Shown here piece after piece: positions 1-12,555 of a stretch of DNA of 64,000 nt. Every line of letters starts with the position of its first letter. Position 1 is the first letter of the stretch. The DNA lies in contig ARYC01019204.1 in the NCBI GenBank assembly GCA_000711775.1, positions 1 through 64,000 on the forward strand, in the 5' to 3' direction. This DNA is from Oxytricha trifallax. Its lineage: Eukaryota > Ciliophora > Spirotrichea > Sporadotrichida > Oxytrichidae. The translations under genes were made by a program, and so were the position numbers. Below the pieces are notes generated by a model, which was not told where the DNA came from, made no database searches, and saw only the letters and a program-made list of their open reading frames with translations.

Positions 1-2493
1 CTCAGCAATGGGTTACCACTATTACTCAGAAATGGGTTAAAAACTATTACTCAGCAATGGGTTAAAAACTATTACTCAGCAATGGGTTACCACTATTACT
101 CAGCAATGGGTTAAAACTATTACTCATCAATGGGTTAAAACTATTACTCATCAATGGGTTAAAACTATTACTCAGCAATGGGTTACCACTATTAATCAGC
201 AATGGGTTAAAAACTATTACTCATCAATGGGTTAAAAACTATTACTCAGCAATGGGTTACCACTATTACTCAGAAATGGGTTAAAAACTATTACTCAGCA
301 ATGGGGTTACCAACTATTACTCATCAATGGGGTTAACACTATTACTCAGCAATGGGTTAAAACTATTACTCAGCAATGGGTTACCACTATTAATCAGCAA
401 TGGGTTAAAAACTATTACTCATCAATGGGTTAAAAACTATTACTCAGCAATGGGTTACCACTATTACTCAGAAATGGGTTAAAAACTATTACTCAGCAAT
501 GGGTTAAAAACTATTACTCAGCAATGGGTTACCACTATTACTCAGCAATGGGTTAAAACTATTACTCATCAATGGGTTAAAACTATTACTCATCAATGGG
601 TTAAAACTATTACTCAGCAATGGGTTACCACTATTAATCAGCAATGGGTTAAAAACTATTACTCATCAATGGGTTAAAAACTATTACTCAGCAATGGGTT
701 ACCACTATTACTCAGAAATGGGTTAAAAACTATTACTCAGCAATGGGTTAAAAACTATTACTCAGCAATGGGTTACCACTATTACTCAGCAATGGGTTAA
801 AACTATTACTCAGCAATGGGTTAAAACTATTACTCAGCAATAGGTTAAAAACTATTACTCAGCAATGGGTTAAAACTATTACTCATCAATGGGTTAAAAC
901 TATTACTCAGCAATGGGTTAAAACTATTACTCAGCAATGGGTTAAAAACTATTACTCATCAATGGGTTAAAAACTATTACTCAGCAATGGGTTAAAACTA
1001 TTACTCAGCAATGGGTTAAAACTATTACTCAGCAATAGGTTAAAAACTATTACTCAGCAATGGGTTAAAACTATTACTCAGCAATGGGTTAAAACTATTA
1101 CTCATCAATGGGTTAAAACTATTACTCATCAATGGGTTAAAACTATTACTCAGCAATGGGTTACCACTATTAATCAGCAATGGGTTAAAAACTATTACTC
1201 ATCAATGGGTTAAAAACTATTACTCAGCAATGGGTTACCACTATTACTCAGAAATGGGTTAAAAACTATTACTCAGCAATGGGTTAAAAACTATTACTCA
1301 GCAATGGGTTACCACTATTACTCAGCAATGGGTTAAAAACTATTACTCATCAATGGGTTAAAAACTATTACTCAGCAATGGGTTAAAACTATTACTCAGC
1401 AATGGGTTAAAACTATTACTCAGCAATAGGTTAAAAACTATTACTCAGCAATGGGTTAAAACTATTACTCAGCAATGGGTTAAAACTATTACTCATCAAT
1501 GGGTTAAAACTATTACTCATCAATGGGTTAAAACTATTACTCAGCAATGGGTTACCACTATTAATCAGCAATGGGTTAAAAACTATTACTCATCAATGGG
1601 TTAAAAACTATTACTCCAGCAATGGGTTTAAAACTATTACTCATAAATGGGGTTAAAACTATTACTCATCAATGGCCGTTAAAACTATTACTCAGACAAT
1701 GAGGTTACCCACTATTAATCAGCAATGGGTTAAAAACTATTACTCATCAATGGGTTAAAAACTATTACTCAGCAATGGGTTACCACTATTACTCAGAAAT
1801 GGGTTAAAAACTATTACTCAGCAATGGGTTAAAAACTATTACTCAGCAATGGGTTACCACTATTACTCAGCAATGGGTTAAAAACTATTACTCATCAATG
1901 GGTTAAAAACTATTACTCAGCAATGGGTTAAAACTATTACTCAGCAATGGGTTAAAACTATTACTCAGCAATAGGTTAAAAACTATTACTCAGCAATGGG
2001 TTAAAACTATTACTCATCAATGGGTTAAAACTATTACTCAGCAATGGGTTAAAACTATTACTCATCAATGGGTTAAAACTATTACTCATCAATGGGTTAA
2101 AACTATTACTCAGCAATGGGTTACCACTATTAATCAGCAATGGGTTAAAAACTATTACTCATCAATGGGTTAAAAACTATTACTCAGCAATGGGTTACCA
2201 CTATTACTCAGAAATGGGTTAAAAACTATTACTCAGCAATGGGTTAAAAACTATTACTCAGCAATGGGTTACCACTATTACTCAGCAATGGGTTAAAAAC
2301 TATTACTCATCAATGGGTTAAAAACTATTACTCAGCAATGGGTTAAAACTATTACTCAGCAATGGGTTAAAACTATTACTCAGCAATAGGTTAAAAACTA
2401 TTACTCAGCAATGGGTTAAAACTATTACTCATCAATGGGTTAAAACTATTACTCAGCAATGGGTTAAAACTATTACTCAGCAATGGGTTAAAA
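1..2493. repeat. 24/25-bp tandem satellite with higher-order structure
   Basis: About 100 copies of a 24- or 25-bp unit run from the window edge (core CAGCAATGGGTTAAAACTAT). Variants differ at fixed places: CAGC, CATC or CAGA before AATGGG, ACC or AAAA after GGTT, and TTACTC or TTAATC at the joint. Variants recur in blocks. The stretch 1141-1440 is repeated without visible change at 2101-2400, and 361-540 matches 1141-1320. This indicates segmental amplification of groups of units. On the minus strand a 24-bp unit would read as an octapeptide (NPLLSNSF), but the mixture of 24- and 25-bp units breaks any frame, so no protein is proposed. The left end lies outside the window. Confidence 0.97.
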
Positions 2494-2640
2494 AAAGTCT
2501 CGGGGAAAATGAAGGCAGGAAAGCAAAAACTCAACGTCCGCGCCGTGCTTTCTGGAAACATAGTATTTAGTACTATGGCTAATGAGTTTACAGGAGGGTA
2601 AATGCTGCCCAATTTTTTATTTGCATTTTATAATGTGAGT
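2494..2640. other. GC-richer segment at satellite edge
   Basis: Immediately after the satellite is a 120-bp stretch of clearly higher GC than its surroundings (around CAACGTCCGCGCCGTGC). On the plus strand it gives a TGA-free reading with a normal amino-acid mix, but it is too short to call a gene. It could be the edge of a somatic gene segment or unique DNA at the array junction. Confidence 0.3.
2587..2609 (+). repeat. 23-bp direct repeat, left copy
   Basis: TTTACAGGAGGGTAAATGCTGCC-like sequence, repeated at 2814-2836 with one mismatch and a spacing of 227 bp. The sequence between the copies is very AT-rich. The layout resembles an internal eliminated sequence between two pointer repeats, but the sequence after the second copy is not coding-like, so this reading is weak. 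Confidence 0.6.
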
Positions 2641-2813
2641 AAAATAATATAAAAGTTATTGGTTTGCTTCACCAACAACACATGAACAGTTCAACCAAAT
2701 ATAATATTAAAGCTGTTGATGTGCTTACACATATAAAATTAATAATATTATCCAATATAAAATTTCCAATATTTTATATATTTTAAAATATATATTTATT
2801 TCTACCTAATATA

Positions 2814-2836
2814 TTTACAGGACGGTAAATGCTGCC
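2814..2836 (+). repeat. 23-bp direct repeat, right copy
   Basis: Second copy of the repeat at 2587-2609, with C for G at one position. It sits in AT-rich sequence left of the degenerate 57-bp repeats. Confidence 0.6.
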
Positions 2837-2949
2837 AAAATTATAAAACTATATATATTATTATATCATCCATTTATTAATTAATTTTATTACTAAAAAA
2901 TAATTTTTTTAATACTAATATTATATTTTATATTTATGTATAAGTTTTG

Positions 2950-3155
2950 AAGAAGGACTATAACATTACATAGACAGATCAGGATAATATTATATACAAG
3001 TCTTTGGATAGCTACACGAACGATACATCGACAGATTAGAGAAATATAATGTAAAAGTTGTTGGTGAAACAAAGAGACATTACATCGACAGATTAGAGTA
3101 ATATAATGTATAAGTTGTTGGTGAAGCACAAGAAAAATACATCAACAGAATAAAA
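2950..3155 (+). repeat. degenerate ~57-bp tandem repeats left of the Helitron gene
   Basis: About four imperfect units with period 56-58 bp. The motif ACATCGACAGATTAGAG starts near 2968, 3024, 3082 and 3139, each followed by an AT stretch and GTTGTTGGTGA. A further weak half-unit is at about 2655-2720. The skeleton (GTTGTTGGTGA, then CGACAGAT) is the reverse complement of the 46-bp array at 10879-11416. The two sets therefore flank the Helitron gene in inverted orientation and may mark the ends of the element. Confidence 0.7.
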
Positions 3156-3629
3156 TAATTTATTTAAAGTAAGTTTCGTATAAAAATTAAATAAAATCAT
3201 TATTTTTTTTTTGGATTTATTTTTATAAATTCCTCATTTATATTAACATTTTTATTTTTTATTAATAGATTCAACACATATTACATGATTACCAATATAC
3301 ATACTTTTTTAAAAATAAATATAAATTATGAATAATTTTTTTTTTTACATTAATCAAAATTAAAAATAAAAATATAGAATATATATTCAAACTATATCTT
3401 TTAGGGGTTTTAATATTATAAGAATAATTAATAGATAATTATTTAATTCTTTTAAATTTTAAATATTTTTTTAATACATTTTAAATATTAATTATAAAAT
3501 ATTTTGTTCCTCCAAAAAATTTTTCTTCTATTAAAATAAATATTTGAATTTAATATAAAATTAATAATATAAATAAAGGAAATATTAAATTAAATTATAA
3601 TAATAAAAATAATAAATAATAAAAAACAA
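3156..3629. other. AT-rich leader before the Helitron gene
   Basis: Extremely AT-rich with long A and T runs. It probably holds the promoter and 5' leader of the gene starting at 3630. No individual signal can be singled out in such sequence. Confidence 0.4.
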
Positions 3630-6600
3630 ATGAGAAAGAAACCAAGCCAAGATCAATTATAAGAAAAGATAAATACAAGTGCTGCAAATATCTAACCATG
3701 TGTTAGCCATCATGACAATGAATCGGACTCATCTAATGAGCCATCTCAGTATCAAGAACAAGAACAACCAATGCAGATTGATATATCAACTAATCAAGAT
3801 CAATAAATTATAGACACAAATGTACAAGAATAAGACAGCATAGATTTAGAAAGTATCAACTCAGACTTTTTAAATATAATAGAGTAGCAAGACTTATTGA
3901 AATTCTCACAAGCCCTTGCATTGTATTCATTCAGTATAGAACTCAACATTATCATGCAGCAAGATAGATTCGAAGAATTATTTCAACAATTTACCAAGGA
4001 GAAGTTTGGAGGGAAGACGTTAAACAAGTTTAAGATAGTAGAATAAGGAGTAAAGGATATAAATAAATCGAAGAATTATATTAGTACATCATCAATGAAT
4101 CTGTATGAACTAAACGAGAATGAAAATGTTATGTTTGTATGTAAAGGGTCGATAAAAAATAAAAAACACTGCTTGAATTAAATTAATTCTAGGTTAAAAA
4201 TTGATAATGATGAGACTTAGGCATTTATGACAAGATTACAGTTTCAATACAACATAGGGCATATGATATTTTATACGAGGGTAAGATAAAGCTCGAATTT
4301 AGAGATATCAGCAAATGAGAGATAATTTGTTTAGAAATTTTTCTATATGAAGAAATAAGAATATGAACATTGTTTGTAACTACTAACATAAAAAGGTATA
4401 ATAAGTAAAGTTATGGACGCAAATGACATCAAAATTAGAAGCATAGGAGCCCTTTAAAGAGATGTATAAAATGGAATACTTTTAAAGAAATTCAAAAATG
4501 TAGAATACATAAGAAAGCATTACAAATCTATTGGAGAACAGACAATATTATACTACTTGCCAAAGTTTTAAAAATATCAACTGTAAATAAGTAGATTAAA
4601 CAGTAGACTTGAATAAAGTATCAGTGATATACCTTGTGCATAGTGTGGATGCAGAGCTTAGCTTATATCATTAAGAAAGGAAGACTATTATAGAGAGTTA
4701 GAAACAATAATGGGAAGAACGAGAACCTAGTAAAATTTCTATGAATTTGAAGACAAAATCAAGTAAAAATTAGATTAACAAGGCAATACTGTTTACAAAG
4801 TATGTTATTACTGTTGGAAAAATGAACTTAAAAATACTATCCCAGAGAATACTATGCCTTAGCCAGAACAGCTAAAGAAATTGAAAAGCAAAGCAGAATA
4901 GGCTTTGATAAGACTAGGGTATATCTATTCATTCATCTAGAACACAGCTACATCAGGTTATCAAATGATGAAAGGAGATACAAACTTCAAACTTTTTAAC
5001 ACTGATGTTGGAATGCATAAGATAGCCTTATAAAATAACTGGATGTAGCATATAACACCTGCATAGAAGGGTAAAGTAGATGAAGCGTTAAAATTACTTA
5101 AAGATATCAACCATCTATATAAAAGAGGAGTCTGTACTTATGAACTTTGGTAAAGACTTGGAACCAATGATAAACTTAAAGATTTGATAGAAAGCGACTA
5201 ATTTAAGTCTAGAATAGCAAGAGGATACCATTAAGACTAGTTCTACGTTCAAGTAAAGGACTTAAATGATATAAAGAAAGAAGATAACAAAGATGATTAA
5301 GGAGAGTGGTATGTTGTCCCTTCATAAAATTCAGAACATGGACATGAATTATATAATGTAAAAGACTTGAGAAGACTAGCTGCATTTGAAGAATACGTTG
5401 AAGCAGAAAACTATGAAGACATTCTTAATGATATACAAGAAAAGTTTAAGGATGATAGCAAAGACAACTAGAAAGAAGTAAAGAAGAACTTAGTATACTA
5501 TGCAGACAAGTTCTTAGAAGAAAAACTGTTTCCAACACTGTTTCCTACAGGTCATGGAGGATTTAACTCATCTTATTATAGTACAGGCATGACTATAACG
5601 TAATATGCAAAGATGAAGCTATTAAGTTGTAGAGCTGAATTCAGAGAACACTACGACTTCGTATTTTGGCTATTTGATAGAAAAAGAAAAGAACAAATGA
5701 TATCATTCAGTAGAGGTGTGAAATCAGCCCACCCAAACCAACATAAAGAACCGCTTACAGCTAAAGATGTATTATCATAAAGAGACTGTGGTGAAGTAAG
5801 AGCTTATTACTGGACTCATAGACTATCACACTAACAAGTAGGAACTTCAGCATATTACTCAGCAAAAGGTCAAGAATTATTAGCAATGCTTGAAGAAGCA
5901 TACAAGAAATATGGCTTTAGATTCCCTCACCTGTTTATTACACTAACACACAATGAAAATGATGAATACTTATAAAGACTCAAAGCTTAACACAAAGGAC
6001 GTTTCTGGAATGATGCAATGGCTTCAGTGTCAAACTTCTACTTAAAAAGTAGATTGGCCATGTAAATGATCAATGGTAGTGATAAGAACCCAGGAATCTT
6101 TGGAAAAGTAGTTATGAGCTTTGAAAGATATGAATTTCAATTAAGAGGACCACCACACTTACACGTATTAATCTGGCTAGATTAAGAAGATGCAAAGAGA
6201 CTTGATGATGGATATTCAGTATAAGCTTGTATACCTGAGTACGATGATGAACTTGCTGACTTAGTAAGAAATTTGTAAAAACATGAATGCAGAGAAGGAA
6301 GATGTTTCTAAAAAGATTAAGAATAGAAGTGTAAATATGGATATCCACAATAACTGAGCTAGAATGATAAAGTTGAAGATGATTACTTTATCTACAGAAG
6401 ACTAACTGAAGAAGATAGAAGAATAGCACCTTACAATCCATTATTATTGAAATTTATGAAATCAAACTGTTGTGTAATGAGAATGACTTAAAGAGAATCA
6501 GTTTAATATATTATAAAATATGTTTCAAAGAGAGAACCAACTATGTTAGGAAAGTTAGTATACTAACATGACAACGCAGCTCAGAGAGAAGTACTTAAAC

Positions 6601-9600
6601 ACTTGAAATTAGGAGTAGTTAGCATATGTGAAGCTTATTGGATATTACTTAGACTACCTATGGTTATAAGAGAGCCTGCTGGCATACACTTCCACGTAGC
6701 ACTACCAGGAAACAAATTAAGGATGCTTAAGAAAGATATAGTATTAGCAGAGCTTGATAAAGACACTGAAGATATATTTTAGAATGGACCACTCCAATAC
6801 TACTATAACAGACCCTTAATTCATGATGGACTAACATTGTTTGATTTCTTAAGAGAATACGGATATATAAGAGGTAAGAATAAAGTACCTAAGACAGCAA
6901 CTAGAGTAGCAGAGAGCAATACAAAATAATTCAGAGGAGTGTGGTATTTCAAGAGAGCAGACCCTTATATCTTATCAACTAACAAGCTTTTCCCAAGTGA
7001 TGGTGAGGTATACTTCTACAAAATATATTTAGAGAACATAGCTCATAGGACATTTACTAAATTTCACAGAGACAATAAATAGAAGAGTTGGTACATAGAA
7101 CTACTTCTTAATGACCTTTTACCCATGAGAGAAGACTATGACTAAGAGTCTTTAACCAACCTATGGAAAGTATCAAAGATTTCGAGACTAAGACTATAAC
7201 AGATGCTACTAGACTTACTTAAAGACAATTCACTAACCAGAGACTAGAAAGCTAATGTATCAAAATAGAAATGTGCAGTTGATTTAGAAATGGAAAATGA
7301 AATCTTTGATTTATAAGAAATTGTATAAAATGCAAAACAATCAAAGTCAAAGACAGACTATCAATCATTAGAGTTCTTACAAGACTATGTTGACAAAACA
7401 GAAACTGAAAAATACTTCAAGAAGACCTTTGACTACAATCCAAGAGCAGAAGCAGTACTTGTATTGTATATTCAAAACAATATCTTAAATAACCTACTCA
7501 GCAGAGATCAAATAGGATGCCTATCATTTATCTATGATAAGATATTCTTATAACATAAACAATGCCTAGTATTCATCACAGGAGGTGCTGGTAATGGTAA
7601 GAGTCACATGATTAAGCTTCTACATGCTTTCTTAACTTATGTAATGGGATATAACGTAGCACTTACAGCATCAACAGGTATAGCAGCAGGAAACATCAAT
7701 GGACAGACAATTCACTCGTTAATGAAGATACATGAAAAGATGAAGGAGATGAAACACATAGATCCATTATCAGAACTACAAAAAATTATTGCAAGTATTT
7801 AAGTCCTTATTATTGATGAAGTATCTCTACTAACAGAATCCAGTTTTAATAAGATAGAAGCTACATGCAAAGTATCAGAGCTAAAAACCTTCCCAAGATA
7901 GAAACTATTTGGAGGTAAACATATTATACTATGTGGTGACTTATTACAAACTCAATGTGAAGGTACAGCTTAATCAGAAAAGACTTTATAAAATTGCATG
8001 TGTTATGGAGAGATCTTCCAGTAAAACTTCGAATGGATCATTCTTAATGAAAACTTCAGATAAAAACAAGATGTTGACTTCAAATTAATGCTTCACAGAA
8101 TCAGAGAGAAAAGATATCTTCCTAATGACATTGAACTACTTAGTAAGAGAGAAGTAGATGAGACTAGTCCTTTAGTCAATGCAATTCTAACAAATCCAGA
8201 ATATCATGTACTAGTAGGTAAGAAGTTCTAAGTACCACAGTATAATAACTATGTAAATCAAATAAAGAAAGGATAGCAAGGAGTTATGATAGATTCATAA
8301 GATTTTAGAATAGAAGGGCAAAACGTTCAGAAAATTAATAAAGATAGCATTGATGAAGATGATATCAGAATGATTAAAAGCCTAAATCAGTCCAAGCATG
8401 TAAACTTGCAGTAATTAGTATAACTTCACATTAATGGAAAGATCATGATAACAAGAAACTTTGATTTACACTTCCACATGGCGAATGGTTAGATAGCAAC
8501 CCTTCTAGAAGTAGGACCAAACAATAAGTTCTTAAAAATAAAGAATCAAAAGACAGGAGACATTTAGTATTTAGGTAGACATCAAGATGAAATTCTTTAT
8601 GAAGGAAATGATGTCAAGTTACAAAGAAACCAGTTTGCAGCAGTAGAAGCTTATGCAAGCACAATACACAAGGCATAGGGACTTACATTCAAAGGTATCT
8701 TTATTGATTGTAGTCAAATATTTGGTAAAGGACAGTTCTACACAGCTTTATCTAGATGTCCAACTTTAAACAATGTTTACCTTATAAGATTCAATGAATC
8801 AGTGTTATTATACAGATAGGACATGCTTGAGACATACACTAACATGGGAAAGAACTGGATTGATCACAAAAAGAGATTAGAAGATAATAAAGTAGTTGAC
8901 AAACTATTAGCCAAACTAGATGAAAAAATATAGTGTTATGATCAAGACAAGATACAAGACATATACAATAGACTTAAAGATGTTGATCTTAACATTATAA
9001 TTGAATCGGGATATCAACGACTATTCAAAACAGAACAAGAACAAAACTAGAATTAGTAACAACAAGAAGAAAAGAAAGAACCTGAACTTATAACCAAGAT
9101 TGAAAATCTATCAAAGAAACGTCAACAACCTCAAAATGTAATTATGAAAGACGATTTCAGTGATGACAGTGGCCCAAAGGATGATAGCCCTTATGAAAGT
9201 AACAAGAGTGACTATGAAAGTTAATATAGTGGACCAAGAGATGATACACCACTAGAAAGCGATGAAGAACAATCTTTGAGTTAGACCAGTGACTCTAATA
9301 AGTAATTAAGCGAGTCAGATGAAGATGATAAGTACTTAAATACACTTTTAAAGGACTTGTAGTAACACATTCAATAATCACCATAATAACCTAAGCCATA
9401 GCCTCAACCAGTATTAAAAGTAAATCCATTCTTAGTAAACTATCCAGTACAATAGCCAAATCCATTCCAAGCAGCGATGAATCAACAAAGATTCCCTTTT
9501 ATTAGATGGTACAATAATTCATGCCTACATGACTCATTATTGCATATATTCTACTTTGGAATATACAACAAGAATTAAGAAATAAAATCAAACTAGGTAG

Positions 9601-10370
9601 ATTAGTGTTTAATACCATTAGTTCAAAGTTGCAGAGAACTTGACAGAATCAATAAGAACTAATAGTATCCAGAGTCAAATGAGTACTTTACCTTCTGTTA
9701 ACGGTAATTAAGAGCAGTACAGCCTTTAAGAAGATAGATAGGTGGAAGATTTTGTCACTTTGGTGATATAGAAAATTTCTTCAAATAATCAACCCATTTC
9801 AAAGTAGGAATAAATAAGAGATCCTGGTGTAGCCATCTCCATTGTCAATATGATATTACAGTTTATGAAGAATTAGCAAGTATAGAACTATAGGAATTAG
9901 TTAACAATGACATTAGTTAATCAGTAATAGGGTCACTTCAAGAAACAGATTTAATATGTGATCAATGTAATTAGCAAACAATGACAAGAGAAAAGACTAT
10001 AGTATTAGCTCCAGAATTCTTAATAGTTAATAGTGTTATGGCTGAACCAGTGTAAATAACAGTTAACAACAACATTCAACTTGACTTATTTGATGGAACT
10101 TAAGCTGTATATGAGATCAGTGGAATAATATACTTCGCATGCAGAACAGGACCATTGTCAATAGCAGACCACTTCACTTCAATACTAAGGGATGGAGTAC
10201 ACAATGATGGTGATCAGATGAATGGATGGTGGTTCTATAATGGTAAGCTTAAGAACAATGCAAGAAATGTTCACAAAGCATTTGACAACTCTAACAACTT
10301 AAACATAGGTCCTAATCCAGCTAGACATACATTGATACCTCAGATAATCTTTTATAATAGGATATAATGA
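3630..10370 (+). CDS. Helitron-type transposase: HUH Rep, Pif1 helicase and C-terminal ubiquitin-protease-like domain
   Basis: A single 2,246-aa frame with TAA/TAG read as Gln and TGA at 10368. The start is the first ATG after a very AT-rich leader. Cys pairs near residues 337-342 and 391-394 suggest zinc binding. The HUH motif is PPHLHVLIWL near residue 840, preceded by the family's LFITLTHNEND block. The paired-Tyr motif YIIKYVSK lies near 960. The helicase has Walker A GGAGNGKS near 1318, Walker B VLIIDEVS near 1392, GDLLQ near 1436 and TIHKAQGLTF near 1678. A Gln/Ser/Asp-rich linker (about 1800-1950) leads to a domain with NNSCLHDSLLHIF (Cys near 1965), C-x4-C and C-x2-C pairs (2067-2113), and DHFTSILRDG (His near 2181) then GWWFYNG. 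That order matches a C19 ubiquitin-specific protease. Rep would nick and rejoin single-stranded DNA and the helicase would unwind it. The protease role is unknown. No frame break was found, so the copy looks young. Confidence 0.93.
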
Positions 10371-10878
10371 CCTAATTTACATTTAATAACTTGATTTTCA
10401 TAATAATTTAATAATATTACAATACAATTTAAATGATTCAAGTATATAAAGTAAAATCATGTGTATTTTTATATAAAGAATGTATATATTGTCAAGACTA
10501 AAAATTATAGGAAGTATATATATACAAATGTGGCATAAGCCTAAAAACTATATGATTATGGTCAATTTTGATTATCTTAAAATTCAACAAAATAAACTTG
10601 TTTGTTTTTAAAATAAATGTGTGTGGTTGTTATTATTCAATAGAAAAACATGATATAACATTATTCTTGTATAATAGATGAAAGGTTACATGTTTGAGTT
10701 GCTAGTTTAATAGTCTGGATGATATGAAATTATATCGTGTAGCTTATGTCATAAGACTCATTTTAGAATATTATACTTTGAAGAATTATTGCAACAAGCA
10801 AGGCATAGAGTAAACTTGACACACCATAGACTACTTCTTTTATAGACATAATCCAACATTAACAACCTCTTATTATAT
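10371..10878. other. 3' flank of the Helitron gene
   Basis: AT-rich and without coding signal. It would contain the 3' untranslated region and, if the element follows Helitron rules, a terminal hairpin before a CTRR end. No convincing one was found by eye. Confidence 0.4.
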
Positions 10879-11416
10879 AGACATGATATGTTCATTAGAT
10901 ACCAACAACATATACTTTTTATATACATGATCTGTCAATGATGTTAACCAATAACATATACCTTTTATATACATGATCTGTCAATGACGGTAACCAACAA
11001 CATATACCTTTTATAGACATGATCTGTCGGTGATGGTCACCAACAACATATACCTTTTATAGACATGATCTGTCGGTGATGGTCACCAACAACATACACC
11101 TTTTATAGACATGATCTGTCGGTGATGATCACCAACAACATACACCTTTTATAGACATGATCTGTCGGTGATAGTCACCAACAACATATACCTTTTATAG
11201 ACATGATCTGTCGGTGATGGTCACCAACAAATTACACCTTTTATAGACCTGATCTGTCGGTGATGGTCACCAACAACATATACCTTTTATAGACATGATC
11301 TGTCGGTGATAGTCACCAACAACATATACCTTTTATAGACATGATCTGTCGGTGATAGTCACCAACAACATACACCTTTTATAGACATGATCTGTCGGTG
11401 ATGGTCACCAACAAAT
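10879..11416 (-). repeat. 46-bp minisatellite right of the Helitron gene
   Basis: About 12 copies of a 46-bp unit (core TAGACATGATCTGTCGGTGA, then TGGTCACCAACAACATATACCTTT). The rightmost copies are nearly identical. Those before 11000 are more diverged, reading TGTCAATGA for TGTCGGTGA. Its reverse complement carries the same GTTGTTGGTGA and CGACAGAT blocks as the 57-bp repeats at 2950-3155. The orientation is opposite, as expected for paired termini of one element. Minisatellites near the ends are known from Helitron2/Helentron relatives. Confidence 0.9.
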
Positions 11417-12548
11417 ATTACTATTATTTAAATGATCGGTCGGTGAAGGAGAATATTAATTTAATCATTCATATCACATATAAAATTAAGTTTTTGAACA
11501 GGGTTTTCTCTTGCATAAAAGTAGTTCGTACTTTGCAAGAGGTGGGCCCAGAAAAATCGCAAAGATTTAATTCTTTCCCATCGCATCGAAATCCCCTCTA
11601 GTAGATGTACGGTGCCCAAAGTGGTTACACACCCACCTCCCGCCTTCCGTAATCTACCAGAGTCCACCATTCTAGCTACTCCTCTGTACAGTTCCTTTAC
11701 AAGTATAATAGGCCTTATCTAATTCTTCTATACAATAATTTAAAATTTAAAATTTACCATTTATTTATTATTACCTATATATTGCTATTTAAGTTTATAA
11801 TTTCTGACTTATACAAGAATTTAATTATTATTTTTTTTTTAAATAGGTAATTTAATGTAAATTTTATTATTATATTTATACTTATAGTTAATTTATCGTA
11901 AAGTTATTATTTTCTAGGAATTTTAAGTCTATTTATAGAAAATATAGTGAATTTATATTAATTTAAAGTTTATATAAAAAAAAAAACCAAAAAATGTATG
12001 AATTAAAAAAAAAAAAAAAATTAATTTATAGTAAATATAGAGTAAATATACTGATTATATAACAATTTATAGTCAATTTTTAGTAAATAAACTGATCATG
12101 AATAAATTTATAGTATAATTATTCTAAATACTGTTATTATATAGTAATTAAAACTCAATTTATAGTTTTTATTATGATTGAATGTTAATTTATAGTATAA
12201 TTGAAAAAATAAATTATTCTTAAAAAAATGGAAAAAAGTGCGAAAACATTCATTTTTAAGGTTTTTTTGCATTTTTTTAATTTTTTCAAATTTTTACTTA
12301 TTTTTACATATAAAAGTGGTAAGTACTCATGAACCAAATATTTGTCATACCTCTAAATGGTCAAGTTTTGCTCAGGATAAGCTAATTAGTAGTAGTCTTA
12401 AGATAGACCGTGAAAAAAATATAAACGAACGAATGCGCGACTTTTTGACAACAGCTCTGTCCCCAAATCCCCTATTAATAATATAACAAAGAAAACCCAC
12501 CTGTAAGCCAAAGAAAACCCACCTGTAAGCCAAATTAATTTGCTTATC
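11417..12548. other. unassigned spacer
   Basis: The first 280 bp (to about 11700) are GC-richer and unique, with no protein recognised on either strand. From 11750 to 12230 the sequence is AT-rich, with repeated short AATTTATAGTA-like motifs and A runs. The rest shows nothing identifiable. Confidence 0.4.
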
Positions 12549-12555
12549 AAAATCC

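Noticed and set aside
1-2612. Octapeptide-repeat protein (NPLLSNSF units) encoded by the satellite on the minus strand
   Set aside because: Mixed 24- and 25-bp units break the frame every few repeats. There is no start, no conserved frame and no flanking gene structure.
6112-6348. Minus-strand frame opposite the Helitron Rep domain
   Set aside because: A shadow of the real plus-strand gene.
11398-11670. Short open frames on both strands at the right edge of the 46-bp array
   Set aside because: They overlap each other, partly consist of repeat sequence and show no protein-like conservation.
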